Below are positions 28,148 to 37,278 of a stretch of DNA of 64,000 nucleotides, one piece after another. Within the stretch, counting starts at the first letter, position 1. Every line of letters starts with the position of its first letter. This DNA is from Myxococcales bacterium (GTDB lineage Bacteria; Myxococcota_A; Polyangia; Polyangiales; Polyangiaceae), in NCBI GenBank assembly GCA_025355005.1, contig JANXLV010000162.1, positions 1 through 64,000 on the forward strand. The letters run 5' to 3'. Position numbers and translations under genes: made by a program. The notes under the pieces were generated by a model. That model saw only the letters and a program-made list of their open reading frames with translations, was not told the origin of the DNA and made no database searches.

Positions 28148-29197
28148 ATGCCCTTTTTCACGTCGAAGCTCATGAGCTCCGTCCGCGCATCTTCCCTCCT
28201 CGCGACCATGCTCGCGCTTGCCCCGCTCTCTGCACTGCCCGGATGCGGTGGGCCACCTGCGATGGGCGCCCGTCCTCCTGCGAGCGCGCCTCCCGACGCA
28301 GGTGGCGTTGCACACACGCAGGGATTTTTCCCTGGAAAAGGCGGCGTTTCTCTCTTCGAGCAGGCCTGGCGCCCCGCCCAGGGTGAGCCGCGCGCGACGT
28401 TCGTGATCATGCACGGCCTGCTTGATCACTCGAGCCGCTACGACGAGCTCGCGCGCTCGCTGGTGGCGAATGGCGTCGCCGTTCACGCCTTCGATCTGCG
28501 CGGTCACGGCCACTCCGCGGGTGTGCGCGTGGGCGTGGACTCGTTCGACGACTACGTCGACGACCTGGCTGCGTTCACTGAGCGCGTGCGCCATCAAGAG
28601 CACGACGTTCCCGTCTTCGTGATGGGTCACAGCATGGGCGGCGCGATCGTGACACTGTACGCGCTCGACAGAAAGCCGCAGCTCGCAGGGCTGATCCTGT
28701 CTGGGCCTGCGCTGCACGCGAACGTGGACGGAGGGAAGATCGCGGGGACCAAGGTCGTCGCCAGCCTGTCGCCCAACGCGGGCGTGTTCAAGCTCGACAT
28801 CGACAAGTTCTCGCGCGACCCGAAGGTGATCGCGGACTGCAAGAGCGACCCAATGGTCTACACGGACGGCGCACCGGCGCGCACCGCGAAGGAGCTCCTC
28901 GCGGCCATGGAGAGCATCGAAGAGCGCATGGACGACGTCTTCGTCCCGCTCCTCATCCTGCACGGCGAGGACGACGAGGTGACGGACCCAAACGGCAGCC
29001 GCTCGCTCTTCGAGCGCACGAAATCCAGCGACCGCACGCTGCGCATCTACCCGAAGCTCGTGCACGACCTGGTCCACGAGCCAGAGAAGGGCCGGGTCAT
29101 CACGGACATCAACGAGTGGACCGTCACACACGCGAAGGCCATCGAGGAGCGCGCAGCAGCACAAAAGAAGCCTCTGCGCGCGGGCGAAGCGAAATAG
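28148..29197 (+). CDS. Monoacylglycerol-lipase-like lipoprotein (alpha/beta hydrolase)
   Basis: 349 residues. Signal peptide with lipobox ALPGC (Cys33). Serine-aminopeptidase/monoglyceride-lipase type: MHGLLDHSSRY, FDLRGHGHS, nucleophile GHSMGG (Ser about 162), Asp in HGEDDEVTD, His in LVHDLVHEP. It should cleave monoacyl lipids in the periplasm or at the outer membrane. It is divergent from the GPx gene with only 43 bp between starts. A later ATG (28172) is possible, but the signal peptide is kept either way. Confidence 0.88.
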   Translation: MPFFTSKLMSSVRASSLLATMLALAPLSALPGCGGPPAMGARPPASAPPDAGGVAHTQGFFPGKGGVSLFEQAWRPAQGEPRATFVIMHGLLDHSSRYDELARSLVANGVAVHAFDLRGHGHSAGVRVGVDSFDDYVDDLAAFTERVRHQEHDVPVFVMGHSMGGAIVTLYALDRKPQLAGLILSGPALHANVDGGKIAGTKVVASLSPNAGVFKLDIDKFSRDPKVIADCKSDPMVYTDGAPARTAKELLAAMESIEERMDDVFVPLLILHGEDDEVTDPNGSRSLFERTKSSDRTLRIYPKLVHDLVHEPEKGRVITDINEWTVTHAKAIEERAAAQKKPLRAGEAK

Positions 29198-29233
29198 CGT
29201 CACAGTAAGGCTGGCCCAGGCGACATAGATGCC

Positions 29234-31984
29234 ATGACGGTCCGGCGCAGGCTCCTCTCACTGTCCCTCACGACGCTCGCCCTTCTGGCCGCGCTCTCTG
29301 CCGGTGAGGGATGCGGTAGACGCGGAGCTTCTCCAATGGTCGCGACCACGCCCATGCGTACGCGCGACGCGGGCAGCGCGACCGAGCGCCCACGTGCCGA
29401 GCGCGTGCTGCGCGAGGTCAATCGCGAGCAGGCGTGCCAGGGCGACCACGCGCTCCGCGAGCAAGAGGCGAACCTGGTCCAGGTGCGCGCGTGGCAAGCG
29501 GAGAACGCGACGCTGTCACCGGACGAGGGTGGCTTCTCCGACTATCGCGTCAGCTCGAAGGTTCGGTGCGAGGTCGCCGAGAACAACGTGGAAGATACAT
29601 TGAAAGCGATCCTCGCACAGAGCGCGCCCGCGCCGAAGGTCCTCGCACGCGGCGCCCACTGGGACGGCAACAGCGAGCCGCTCTTCCTGTCCAAGGTGAA
29701 CGAGCGGTTCCGGCTCACTGCTGACGAACGACGCGCGCTGGGGAAAAATGGCTTCTTCGCGAGCGACCGCATGGTCGCGGACTCGTACGGCTCCGCATTC
29801 CACGACGTATTCCAGTCGGAGCTGCCGGTGTTCATCTCCATGGACGCGCTCTTCCAGGCCGTGTTCGCCGCGCACGACGGGCTCCTGGCCGACATCGAGG
29901 CCGGGCGCCTCCTGCCTGCCCTCTCCGAGCTGCTCGCGCGCATGTCGTGTGCGCTGCCCGACGCGGCAAAGAGCTACCCGGAAGAGACGGCGCACGACCT
30001 GGACGTTTACCTCACCGTAGCGCGCATGCTGCTGCACCAGACGGACAGGGCGGTCCTGGGCGACGCCGACGTGGACGACGAGGCGCGCGCGCTCGCGACG
30101 CTGGCCGAAGAGGGAACCAGCATGCGCGGCGCAGACGGCACAGACCCAGTGGTGCTCTTCGGGCGACCGCGCGTGATCGACTTCACGCAGTACACGCCGC
30201 GCGGACACTACGCGTCGTCGCCGCTGATGCTGGACTCGTACTTCCGCACGGTGATGTGGCTCTCACGGCTGGAGCTGAACGTGAAGACGCGGGGCGGTCA
30301 GTCGAGCCAGCCAGGCGCCTCACCCGATCGCTCGGAGACGCCGCGCGAGGCACAGCTGGCGCTCGCGCTCACGGATCTCGCGGACCGAAGCGGCGCGCTG
30401 CCGCTGATCGAGACGATGGATCGAGGGTTTTCCCTGCTCGCCGGCAAGCGCGAGGACCTCGGTGTTCACGATGTGCTCGCGCTCCGCAAGAAGGCGGGCA
30501 TCGACGGCCAGTTCGACACCGGGGCGGGGAGGAAGCTCACCGCCGCGATCGGCGACGATTTCAAGCGCACGGCGCGGCTGCATTTCATGCCACAAGGCGT
30601 GACGGACCTCCCGGCGATCATGACGTTGCTGGGGCCGCGCGTGACGCCAGATGCGGCGGCGCTGAGGCCGCTCGTCCACGACGAAGTCATGGATCGTTAC
30701 ATGGTGACGCCGATGGACATCGGCTTCATCGTTGGTCACGACCGCGCGCGAACGTACATGGGCAACGAGCTCTCCGCGTTCCCAGGCCTGGGTGCGGCGC
30801 TCAATCGGTCACGCGCGGAGCTCACCGCATCCAGCAGCACCGGTGACGATCTCTATGGCGCGTGGCTTCGCGCGGCGCGCGCGACCGCCGAGCCGCAGGG
30901 TGAAGGCGCATTTCCGTCGTTCACGACGACGGACGCCTACAGGGACATGAAGATGAACACGGCGGTGGCGGCGTTCGGACAGATCCGGCACAACCATGTG
31001 CTGCTCGCAGGCCAGGCGTACGACGCCTACGGCTGCGAGATCCCCGATGGATACGTGGAGCCGGCGCCGAAGGTGCTGGACGCGCTGATCGCCTACGCCG
31101 CACGCGGACAGGCAGCGATGGACGGACTGGACGCGACGCGCATGAGCGGTGGCCACGCGTACTTCGAGAAGCTGTCACGCGTGCTCCGCGCGCTGCGGGT
31201 GATCGTCGCGCGCGAGCTCGCGGGTGAGCCGCTGCGGCCGGAGGAGAGGCGCTTCCTCTCGCTGGTGGCCGAGTACGTCCCGCGCGACCCCATGTGCATG
31301 GATAGCTGCGCGCCGCCGCACTACTCGGGCTGGTGGTTCGACCTCCATCCGAAGCGTAAGGACGGCCTCTCCGACCCGTCGTTCGTCATCGACTACTACA
31401 CGTCGACGAACCTGCAGGCCGCGGCATACCTGGGCGCGGAGAAGCCCGTGATGGGGGTGTTCGTGGTGGATCAGGGCGGACCGCCGCGCGCGTACGTGGG
31501 TCCGGTCGCGCGCGCGTTCGGGCAGCCTGGGCCCATCGCCCCGCGGCTCACGGACGCGGATGCGCCGCGCCTGCCCACGCACACAGCTCCGTGGCGCGCT
31601 TCGTACGAGGTCAGGGGTCCCACCGAGCCGCCGCTCCTGGTGAAGGCAGACCGCCCCACCATCAAGAGAGGCGACAAGGAGGAGAGCTGGAACCTGGAGC
31701 TCACGAGCACGCGCGACCTCGGCGCCGTCGCCGTGACCATCCTGGACCACCACCGCCGCAAGCTCGCGACGATCGAGAAGCCCGTCGGAGTGAAGGGCAC
31801 GAAGTTCACGTTCCGCGTGCCGCGAGACCGCGACGTGAGCGGCATGTTCGTCCGCGTCGACGGCAAGGACTTCGGCTGGGTGCCGCCGAAGGAAAAAGAA
31901 ATCTTCGATGGCCTCACCTTCGCCCTCGGCCCCATGCGAGCAGACCTCGAGAAGCAGAGAGCAAAAGAGGCCGCTGGCGACTGA
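29234..31984 (+). CDS. DUF3160-family secreted protein
   Basis: 916 residues. N-terminal signal peptide (hydrophobic 8-23, then GEGC). The body matches DUF3160 from memory: ELPVFISMDALFQAVFAAHD, then PRGHYASSPLMLDSYFRTVM with WLSRLEL, and late ILAGQAYDAYG-like and PMCMDSCAPP regions. The C-terminal about 130 residues look like a beta sandwich. The fold is mostly helical; function unknown in the family. Extracytoplasmic. CATAGAT just before the ATG could be a -10. Confidence 0.8.
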   Translation: MTVRRRLLSLSLTTLALLAALSAGEGCGRRGASPMVATTPMRTRDAGSATERPRAERVLREVNREQACQGDHALREQEANLVQVRAWQAENATLSPDEGGFSDYRVSSKVRCEVAENNVEDTLKAILAQSAPAPKVLARGAHWDGNSEPLFLSKVNERFRLTADERRALGKNGFFASDRMVADSYGSAFHDVFQSELPVFISMDALFQAVFAAHDGLLADIEAGRLLPALSELLARMSCALPDAAKSYPEETAHDLDVYLTVARMLLHQTDRAVLGDADVDDEARALATLAEEGTSMRGADGTDPVVLFGRPRVIDFTQYTPRGHYASSPLMLDSYFRTVMWLSRLELNVKTRGGQSSQPGASPDRSETPREAQLALALTDLADRSGALPLIETMDRGFSLLAGKREDLGVHDVLALRKKAGIDGQFDTGAGRKLTAAIGDDFKRTARLHFMPQGVTDLPAIMTLLGPRVTPDAAALRPLVHDEVMDRYMVTPMDIGFIVGHDRARTYMGNELSAFPGLGAALNRSRAELTASSSTGDDLYGAWLRAARATAEPQGEGAFPSFTTTDAYRDMKMNTAVAAFGQIRHNHVLLAGQAYDAYGCEIPDGYVEPAPKVLDALIAYAARGQAAMDGLDATRMSGGHAYFEKLSRVLRALRVIVARELAGEPLRPEERRFLSLVAEYVPRDPMCMDSCAPPHYSGWWFDLHPKRKDGLSDPSFVIDYYTSTNLQAAAYLGAEKPVMGVFVVDQGGPPRAYVGPVARAFGQPGPIAPRLTDADAPRLPTHTAPWRASYEVRGPTEPPLLVKADRPTIKRGDKEESWNLELTSTRDLGAVAVTILDHHRRKLATIEKPVGVKGTKFTFRVPRDRDVSGMFVRVDGKDFGWVPPKEKEIFDGLTFALGPMRADLEKQRAKEAAGD

Positions 31985-31993
31985 TTGGTGGGT

Positions 31994-32046
31994 GTGAACC
32001 GCGGTTCCCGTGAACGGCGCGTCGTGAACGGCGGAGTGTGAACGGC
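31994..32046. repeat. Four GTGAAC(C/G)GC repeats with embedded palindrome
   Basis: GTGAACCGC at 31994 and GTGAACGGC at 32010, 32024 and 32038, spaced 16, 14 and 14 bp. The first overlaps the perfect palindrome GAACCGCGGTTC (31996-32007). It occupies most of the gap between the DUF3160 gene and the next lipoprotein gene. Looks like an operator or iteron-like array. Confidence 0.6.
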
Positions 32047-32116
32047 CACGATCGGCAGTGATTTACGGCCATTTCGCGTGCGCGTGAGCGGCACGATGCT
32101 TGAATGAAGAGCGGAG

Positions 32117-32599
32117 ATGCTCACGCGAACGTTCACGATCCTTGCGTTCGTCTTCCTCGCCGTCCTGTCTGGTTGCAAGCATGGCGGCGGGGGCAAGGCG
32201 CTCGCGGAGGGGGCGCTCATCGCAGCTGCGGTCACCGCGGAGGCGGTCGCCCATGCCTCGCGCGAGTCGTCGAGCGGCTCGAGCTACACAGCTCCCGATC
32301 CGCCGCAGGACCCGGACCCCGAGCCGCCGCCGCTCCCGCCGTTCGACGAGACCGAGGCGCGCGCCGAGCTCCGCAACGCTGACGTCAGCCCCTGCATCCC
32401 CGCTGCGGACACCAAGGTCCACGCGCGGGTGACGTTCGTGCCCGAAGGCCCGGTCGCCCAGGTCGTGGTGGACGAGCCACGTGATCTCCCGGAGCCGCTC
32501 TCGCGCTGCGTTGGCCAGGCGCTGTCGTCCGCGCATGTGTACGCGTTCCAGGGCGGCGAAGTGACGACGACAATCTCGCTCACGCTCCGCGCGCGCTAG
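32117..32599 (+). CDS. Small lipoprotein with TonB-C/AgmX-like domain
   Basis: 160 residues. Lipobox VLSGC (Cys20), Gly-rich start, Pro/Asp linker (PDPPQDPDPEPPPLPP), then a domain of about 85 residues with VHARVTFVPEGPVAQVVVDE and LSRCVGQALSSAHVYAF. This order of strand, turn, Cys-helix resembles the TonB C-terminal/AgmX type. Probably periplasmic and membrane-anchored. Function unknown. Confidence 0.7.
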   Translation: MLTRTFTILAFVFLAVLSGCKHGGGGKALAEGALIAAAVTAEAVAHASRESSSGSSYTAPDPPQDPDPEPPPLPPFDETEARAELRNADVSPCIPAADTKVHARVTFVPEGPVAQVVVDEPRDLPEPLSRCVGQALSSAHVYAFQGGEVTTTISLTLRAR

Positions 32600-32641
32600 C
32601 CCGCCCCGCCTCTCGTGGGCGACTCAGGGCCGCTTGGAGAC

Positions 32642-33463
32642 TCAGGGTCGCTTGGACCGCGGGAGCTGACCGGTGACGCCCTTCTTCATGGGCCACGTGA
32701 TCGGCGGCGGCGGGAACGCGGGCCGCGCGAGCAAGTAGCCCTGGCCATAGTGCGCGCCCGAGGAGCACACGGCGTCCAGCTCTTCGGCGGTCTCGATACC
32801 CTCCGCGACGACCAGCGCGCCGAGATCCGTGCACAATACAACGATGCCGCAGACCAGCTTGTAGAGCCGCGTGTCCTTCACGAGCCCCGCGATGAGGTCG
32901 CGATCGAGCTTCACGATGCGTGGATGCAGGTCGGCGATGTACTTCAGGTTGGAGTAGCCGGCACCAAGGTCGTCGACCACGAGATAGACGCCGCGACCAC
33001 GCACCTCGCGCAGGATGCTCTGACACAGCCGGAAGTGACTGAGCGGAACGCCCTCCGTGATCTCCAGGTAGACGTCCTCGGAGTGGGAGAAGATCGGATC
33101 GTCAGGCTGCACGACGAAGCGCTGATTCAGCTCCGCCGGATGGATGTTCAAGAAGAGAGGATGCGAGGCACAACCCTCGATCGCCATCTCTCGGATGAGC
33201 CGACCGAGCTCGCCGGTGAGCTGCTCTTCCACCGCCGCTTGAAACAGCTCCGGCGGGCTCTTGTACTCGGGGACCTTGGAGCGCACGAGCGCCTCGTACG
33301 CGAAGATCTTCTTCGTGCGAAGGTCGACGAGCGGCTGGTAGACGACGTTGATCGCCTTGTCAGCGAGCACCTTGCGGATGCCGGTCAACGCCGGGTCGGT
33401 TTGGCTGGGCGGCGTCTTGCCGGCCCCCAGTTCCCCGCGCCGGCTCGCTGTCGATCTGCTCAC
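32642..33463 (-). CDS. EAL-domain c-di-GMP phosphodiesterase
   Basis: 273 residues, a stand-alone EAL domain. Catalytic residues visible: E57-A-L, N105 (NIHPAELN), E133 (EITEG), D163-D164 (DDLGAGYSNL), K184 (KLDRDLI), E220 (AEGIET), Q240 (GQGYLL). All metal ligands are in place, so it should hydrolyse c-di-GMP to pGpG. No sensor domain or membrane segment. It may oppose the FHA-GGDEF enzyme encoded at 9774-10730. GTG start, 7 nt after a TAGGAT -10. Confidence 0.94.
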   Translation of the reverse strand: MSRSTASRRGELGAGKTPPSQTDPALTGIRKVLADKAINVVYQPLVDLRTKKIFAYEALVRSKVPEYKSPPELFQAAVEEQLTGELGRLIREMAIEGCASHPLFLNIHPAELNQRFVVQPDDPIFSHSEDVYLEITEGVPLSHFRLCQSILREVRGRGVYLVVDDLGAGYSNLKYIADLHPRIVKLDRDLIAGLVKDTRLYKLVCGIVVLCTDLGALVVAEGIETAEELDAVCSSGAHYGQGYLLARPAFPPPPITWPMKKGVTGQLPRSKRP

Positions 33464-33470
33464 GATCTCT

Positions 33471-33476
33471 ATCCTA
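33471..33476 (-). promoter_or_regulatory. -10 TAGGAT, 7 nt before GTG of EAL gene
   Basis: On the minus strand TAGGAT then AGAGATC then GTG; near-leaderless transcript expected. Confidence 0.45.
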
Positions 33477-33547
33477 AATCAGACGCGGCCATCGCGGGTC
33501 ACGAAGTCTCGACAATCGTCCGTGTCACGCGCGCCTCACGCCGGAGG

Positions 33548-34336
33548 TCATGCCGGAAGCGTGTCGCGGAGGCGACCTCGGTCGAACACCCACAGCGTTC
33601 CAGGTTCCCCTTGCGTCCACACCTCGTCCCGCGTCAGTGGCATGGTCGCCACGACGACCACCCGATCCCGTGGCGTCGTCACGTCCGAGAAATCGATCTG
33701 GACGTCGTCGTCAGCGAGGGTGGCAACGCGGAACGGAGCCTTCCTGACGATGTAGTGAAGCTTCGTCGCGCACCGCGCAAAGAGATGCGTGCCGTCGCCG
33801 AGCAGGAAGTTGAACGTCCCCGACTCCCCGATGGCGCGACCGGCGCTGGCGACGGCCTCGTAGAACCGGGTGAGCTCCCGTGGCGTTCGCGGGTACTCGT
33901 TGAACGCGCGGGCGAGATGGTCGAGGAGCGCACAGAATGCGTACTCGCTGTCCGTGTCACCGATCGGGCGAAACCGTCCGAGCGGAAACCGACGTACGCG
34001 TCGCACGGTACCATTGTGCGCGAACGTGAACGCGCGGCCCCAGAGCTCGCGCACGAACGGATGCGTGTTCGCCAGCGTCGCTGCCCCGCGCGTCTTCTTG
34101 CGCACGTGCGCAACGGCGAGCAGCGTCTTGATCGGGTTCTCTCTCACGAAGCGCGCGAGCGTCGAGTTGGCCGCAGCGGTGGGCTCCAGAAACGTGCGCA
34201 CTGCCTTGCCGTCGTAGAGCGCGAGCCCCCAACCATCGCCGTGCGGACCCTTTGTTCCGCCGCGCAGCGCGAGGCCGGAGAACGAGAACACGATGTCCGT
34301 GGGGACATTGCACTCCATGCCGAGGAGCTCACACAC
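33548..34336 (-). CDS. Class II glutamine amidotransferase (YafJ/Gn-AT_II type)
   Basis: 262 residues. The GTG start at 34336 places Cys at position 2 (V/M-C-E-L-L-G-M), as needed for an N-terminal nucleophile hydrolase; later ATG codons would lose it. Other family motifs: NVPTDIVFSF, RGGTKGPHGDGWGLALY, AHVRKKTRG, NTHPF with FAHNGTV, and DSEYAFC. It releases ammonia from glutamine; no synthase domain is fused, so the acceptor is unknown. Divergent from the triad-2 kinase. Confidence 0.88.
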   Translation of the reverse strand: MCELLGMECNVPTDIVFSFSGLALRGGTKGPHGDGWGLALYDGKAVRTFLEPTAAANSTLARFVRENPIKTLLAVAHVRKKTRGAATLANTHPFVRELWGRAFTFAHNGTVRRVRRFPLGRFRPIGDTDSEYAFCALLDHLARAFNEYPRTPRELTRFYEAVASAGRAIGESGTFNFLLGDGTHLFARCATKLHYIVRKAPFRVATLADDDVQIDFSDVTTPRDRVVVVATMPLTRDEVWTQGEPGTLWVFDRGRLRDTLPA

Positions 34337-34459
34337 GACGGCCTCGATGGACTCTGCAGCTAGGTAAGGCGCGGGGCATGGGTATGGAAAGTTGGGAGGA
34401 TGCCGTAGCTTAGCCTGACCTGAGCCATGGGGGAGCGTCCCCAACACCCGTTGCACGCG

Positions 34460-34479
34460 GGAGACACCAGGAGACACCA
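34460..34479. repeat. 10-bp tandem repeat GGAGACACCA x2
   Basis: Two perfect head-to-tail copies in the 246-bp divergent gap between the amidotransferase and the triad-2 kinase. The rest of this gap holds the palindrome at 34502-34523, a short A7 run and the kinase promoter; no small gene was seen. Confidence 0.6.
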
Positions 34480-34501
34480 GCACCCTGAGGAGGTGGCAAA
34501 T

Positions 34502-34523
34502 GATGGATAACCTCTTGTCCATC
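34502..34523. promoter_or_regulatory. Hyphenated palindrome upstream of triad-2 kinase
   Basis: GATGGATAA and TTGTCCATC around CCTC; 8 of 9 base pairs match. It lies about 25 bp upstream of the kinase -35 and is followed by A7. Candidate operator; no terminator logic, since the genes diverge here. Confidence 0.45.
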
Positions 34524-34547
34524 CACAAAAAAACTCCGTTTCGCTCT

Positions 34548-34576
34548 TTGCCGGTGGCGTGGCCGGCTCGTACACT
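34548..34576 (+). promoter_or_regulatory. Promoter TTGCCG-17-TACACT of triad-2 kinase
   Basis: TTGCCG (34548-34553), a 17-bp spacer, TACACT (34571-34576), then 6 nt to the GTG at 34583. The best complete promoter in the window, and it predicts a leaderless mRNA. Confidence 0.65.
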
Positions 34577-34582
34577 AATGAC

Positions 34583-36259
34583 GTGAGCGACATCAAGCCG
34601 GGAACCGTCCTGGACGGGAAGTACCGCATCGAACGGACCATCGGGTCCGGCGGTATGGGCTACGTCGTCGCTGCGCTTCATCTCCAATTGGATCAGATGG
34701 TCGCGCTGAAGTTCATGCGCGCCGGTGTCCTCGAGGGCGACGAGGCGAAGAAGCGATTCTATCGCGAGGCGAAGGCCTCCTCCCGTCTTCGAAGCGAACA
34801 CGTTGCCCGCGTGCTCGATGTCGGCATGCTCGACAACGGCGACCCGTACATGGTCATGGAGTACCTGGAGGGCAAGGACCTCGCTGCCCTCGCGCGCGAG
34901 CGTGGCGCGCTGCCCCTCGGTGAAGCTTGTGACTACGTGTTGCAAGCGTGTGACGCGCTCGCGGAGGCGCACGCCATGGGCGTCGTCCATCGCGACGTGA
35001 AGCTCGCGAACCTGTTCGTGAGCGCAGGCGCGAGCGGTGTTCCCACCGTGAAGGTCCTGGACTTCGGCATCTCCAAGGCCACTCCGTTCTCGGCCACCGA
35101 CATGGAGGTCACGACCACCGCCACGATGCTCGGCAGCCCGCGCTTCATGTCGCCGGAGCAGATGCGGGATCCGCGGGACGTCGACGCGCGCTCGGATGTG
35201 TGGTCGCTCGGCGTCATCCTGTATCGCCTCACGGCAGGCCGCGCGCCGTTCGATTCAGAGACGCTCGGCCGCCTCTTCAGCATGGTCATGCACGAAGCAC
35301 CCGCGCCGCTGCGCAGCGTCGCCCCGCAGCTGCCGCTCGAGTTCGAGGCGCTCGTGATGCGCTGCCTCGAGAAGCAGCGTGAGGCGCGCGTGCAGAACGT
35401 CGCCGAGCTCGCGCACGCTCTCGTGCCCTTCTCCTCGAACCCCGCGTGGGCGCACCAGGTCGCGGAGAAGGCCGCCATGGTGCTCGCGGTCCCGCCGTCA
35501 GCGTCCATGTCCGGACCGTTCCGGCCCTCTAGCTCCCCCGGCTCCCCAGGCACTTCAGGGCCGTTCATGCTCAGCGGATCGGGCAGCGGACCTTTCATGT
35601 CGGGCCTGTCCGGTGGGATGTCTGGGTCGGTACCTGGTCGCATCTCGCAGACGGGCCCGCAACGAATGCCCTCTGGACCGCCCGGCTCCAACGAGACGGA
35701 CGGCGCGTGGGGCGCGACCAACGCGCGGAAGCGCCCACCGCAGTCGAAGGGGTCCGTGCTGGCGACGGTCGCGCTGCTCACGTGCGCGCTCGGTCTGGCT
35801 GGCATCGCGATACATGCAAAGTACAAGCATGAAGACGCGCCCATCATGCCCTCCGCGGCCGCGCAGCCTCTGCCGGACAACGCAGAGGTGATCCCGCTGC
35901 CGAACGGCGCGAGCGGTGGCATGGTCATGCCCGCCGTGCCCGGCAACATGGCCGGCAACATGCCTCCCCCCGGCAACATGGCCGGCAACATGGCTCCCCC
36001 CGTGAACACGGGCATGAACACCGGCGGAAACGGCATCCCCACGGTCTCGCCAGACGTCCTGCCCAAGGTCGAGGGCGCCGGCGCAGGTGCGACAAGCGTG
36101 GGCAACGCGAAGCCACCCGCTCCCAAGGGCGGCGGCGGAGGCATGTCGAGCGGAGGAGGCAACAACACAGGGGGCCTCAAGAAGCCCGCGCAGCCGAAGC
36201 CCGCGCAGCCGAAGCCACAAGACGATCCGCCGGGTGGCATCCCCAACTCGCGAGACTGA
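34583..36259 (+). CDS. Transmembrane Ser/Thr protein kinase (triad 2)
   Basis: 558 residues. Kinase domain about 9-270: GSGGMGYVV, Lys in VALKFM, HRDVKLANLFV with catalytic Asp, DFGISKA, SPEQMR. Note HRDVKLAN in place of HRDLKPxN. A Ser/Pro/Gly linker (about 300-385), one membrane helix (about 392-412), then a Gly/Asn/Met/Pro-rich extracytoplasmic tail containing a 30-bp DNA duplication and ending in Lys-Pro repeats. The GTG start sits 6 nt after the -10; the alternative GTG eight codons upstream would place the -10 inside the coding region. Its stop shares a base with the next ATG. Confidence 0.93.
   Translation: MSDIKPGTVLDGKYRIERTIGSGGMGYVVAALHLQLDQMVALKFMRAGVLEGDEAKKRFYREAKASSRLRSEHVARVLDVGMLDNGDPYMVMEYLEGKDLAALARERGALPLGEACDYVLQACDALAEAHAMGVVHRDVKLANLFVSAGASGVPTVKVLDFGISKATPFSATDMEVTTTATMLGSPRFMSPEQMRDPRDVDARSDVWSLGVILYRLTAGRAPFDSETLGRLFSMVMHEAPAPLRSVAPQLPLEFEALVMRCLEKQREARVQNVAELAHALVPFSSNPAWAHQVAEKAAMVLAVPPSASMSGPFRPSSSPGSPGTSGPFMLSGSGSGPFMSGLSGGMSGSVPGRISQTGPQRMPSGPPGSNETDGAWGATNARKRPPQSKGSVLATVALLTCALGLAGIAIHAKYKHEDAPIMPSAAAQPLPDNAEVIPLPNGASGGMVMPAVPGNMAGNMPPPGNMAGNMAPPVNTGMNTGGNGIPTVSPDVLPKVEGAGAGATSVGNAKPPAPKGGGGGMSSGGGNNTGGLKKPAQPKPAQPKPQDDPPGGIPNSRD
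35941..36000 (+). repeat. 30-bp tandem duplication in kinase tail
   Basis: Two adjacent 30-bp units differing at one base, encoding Gly-Asn-Met-Ala-Gly-Asn-Met-(Pro/Ala)-Pro-Pro. Recent in-frame duplication in the periplasmic tail. Confidence 0.85.
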
Positions 36260-37278
36260 TGCGCCCCATCGCCGTCGCGCTCGCTGCTCTCGTATTCTGC
36301 TCCGCAGTCGCGCCGCGCATCGCGCTCGCCGACGAGGATGCAGCGGCTGCGGAGTCGCTCTTCCAGGAGGCGCGCAGGCTCTCTGACGCCGGCAACTACA
36401 GGGAGGCGTGTCCCAAGTTCCTCGCGAGCCAGAAGGCCGGCCCGGGCGTGGGCACGCTGCTCAACCTGGGCGCCTGCTACGAGAAGACGGGTCAGATCGC
36501 GAGCGCGTGGGCACGCTACAAGGAGGCGCAGAGCTTCGCGCAGCGCACGAACCGCCCCGACCGCGAGAAGACCGCGAGAGAGCGCGCGCTGAAGCTCGAG
36601 CCGCGTTTGCCGAAGCTCACCATCACCTGGAAGGACCCCAGCGTCGAGGTGAAGCGCGACGACGTGCCCGTGGACGAAGGCGCGGTCGGCTCACCCGTGC
36701 CGGTCGACCCCGGATCGCACACGATCACCGCGCGCGCATCGGGCAAGAAGACGTGGTCGAAGACCGTGACCTTCACGGAGGCGCAGAACGAGAACGTGAC
36801 GATTCCGCCGCTCGAAGAGGACCAGGGCGGCGGCACGAAGGAAGCCGGCGGCACGAAGGCTACGAGCGACGGCGGCGGCACGCAGAGCAGCGACACCACC
36901 GCGCCCCTCGTCGAGAGCAAGGGGAACGGCATGCGCACCGCCAGCTATGTCGTGCTGGGTGCGGGCGTGGTCGGCGTGGGCGTGGGCTCGTACTTTGGTC
37001 TCACCACGTTCTCCGCGTGGGGAGACGCCAAGAAGCACTGCACCGGTGTCATCTGCGACTCCACAGGCGTGAAGCTCGCGAACGACGCCAAGACGGACGG
37101 CACAATCGCCACGGCGTCCATGTTCGCGGGCGGCGCGCTCGTCGGTCTTGGGCTCGTCCTCTTCTTCATGTCACCGTCGGACAAGAGCTCGCCGCCCACG
37201 GGAACGCTGACGTCGCCGCGGATCACGCCGGCCGTGGGCCCCACGTTCGCGGGCCTCACCATGTCGGGGGCGTTATGA
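36259..37278 (+). CDS. Signal-peptide TPR/PEGA-like protein with membrane hairpin (triad 2)
   Basis: 339 residues. Signal peptide 1-22 (ALADE). TPR-like helices (about 28-110; ESLFQEARRLSDAGNYREAC, LLNLGACYEKTGQIASAW), a PEGA-like beta domain (about 115-185; VEVKRDDVPVDEG), a Gly/Thr linker, then two hydrophobic segments around a loop with HCTGVIC (CX4C). C-terminus GPTFAGLTMSGAL, matching GPTYSGLSMGGSF of the triad-3 paralogue. Coupled on both sides by overlapping stops and starts. An envelope adaptor for the kinase is inferred. Confidence 0.82.
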   Translation: MRPIAVALAALVFCSAVAPRIALADEDAAAAESLFQEARRLSDAGNYREACPKFLASQKAGPGVGTLLNLGACYEKTGQIASAWARYKEAQSFAQRTNRPDREKTARERALKLEPRLPKLTITWKDPSVEVKRDDVPVDEGAVGSPVPVDPGSHTITARASGKKTWSKTVTFTEAQNENVTIPPLEEDQGGGTKEAGGTKATSDGGGTQSSDTTAPLVESKGNGMRTASYVVLGAGVVGVGVGSYFGLTTFSAWGDAKKHCTGVICDSTGVKLANDAKTDGTIATASMFAGGALVGLGLVLFFMSPSDKSSPPTGTLTSPRITPAVGPTFAGLTMSGAL

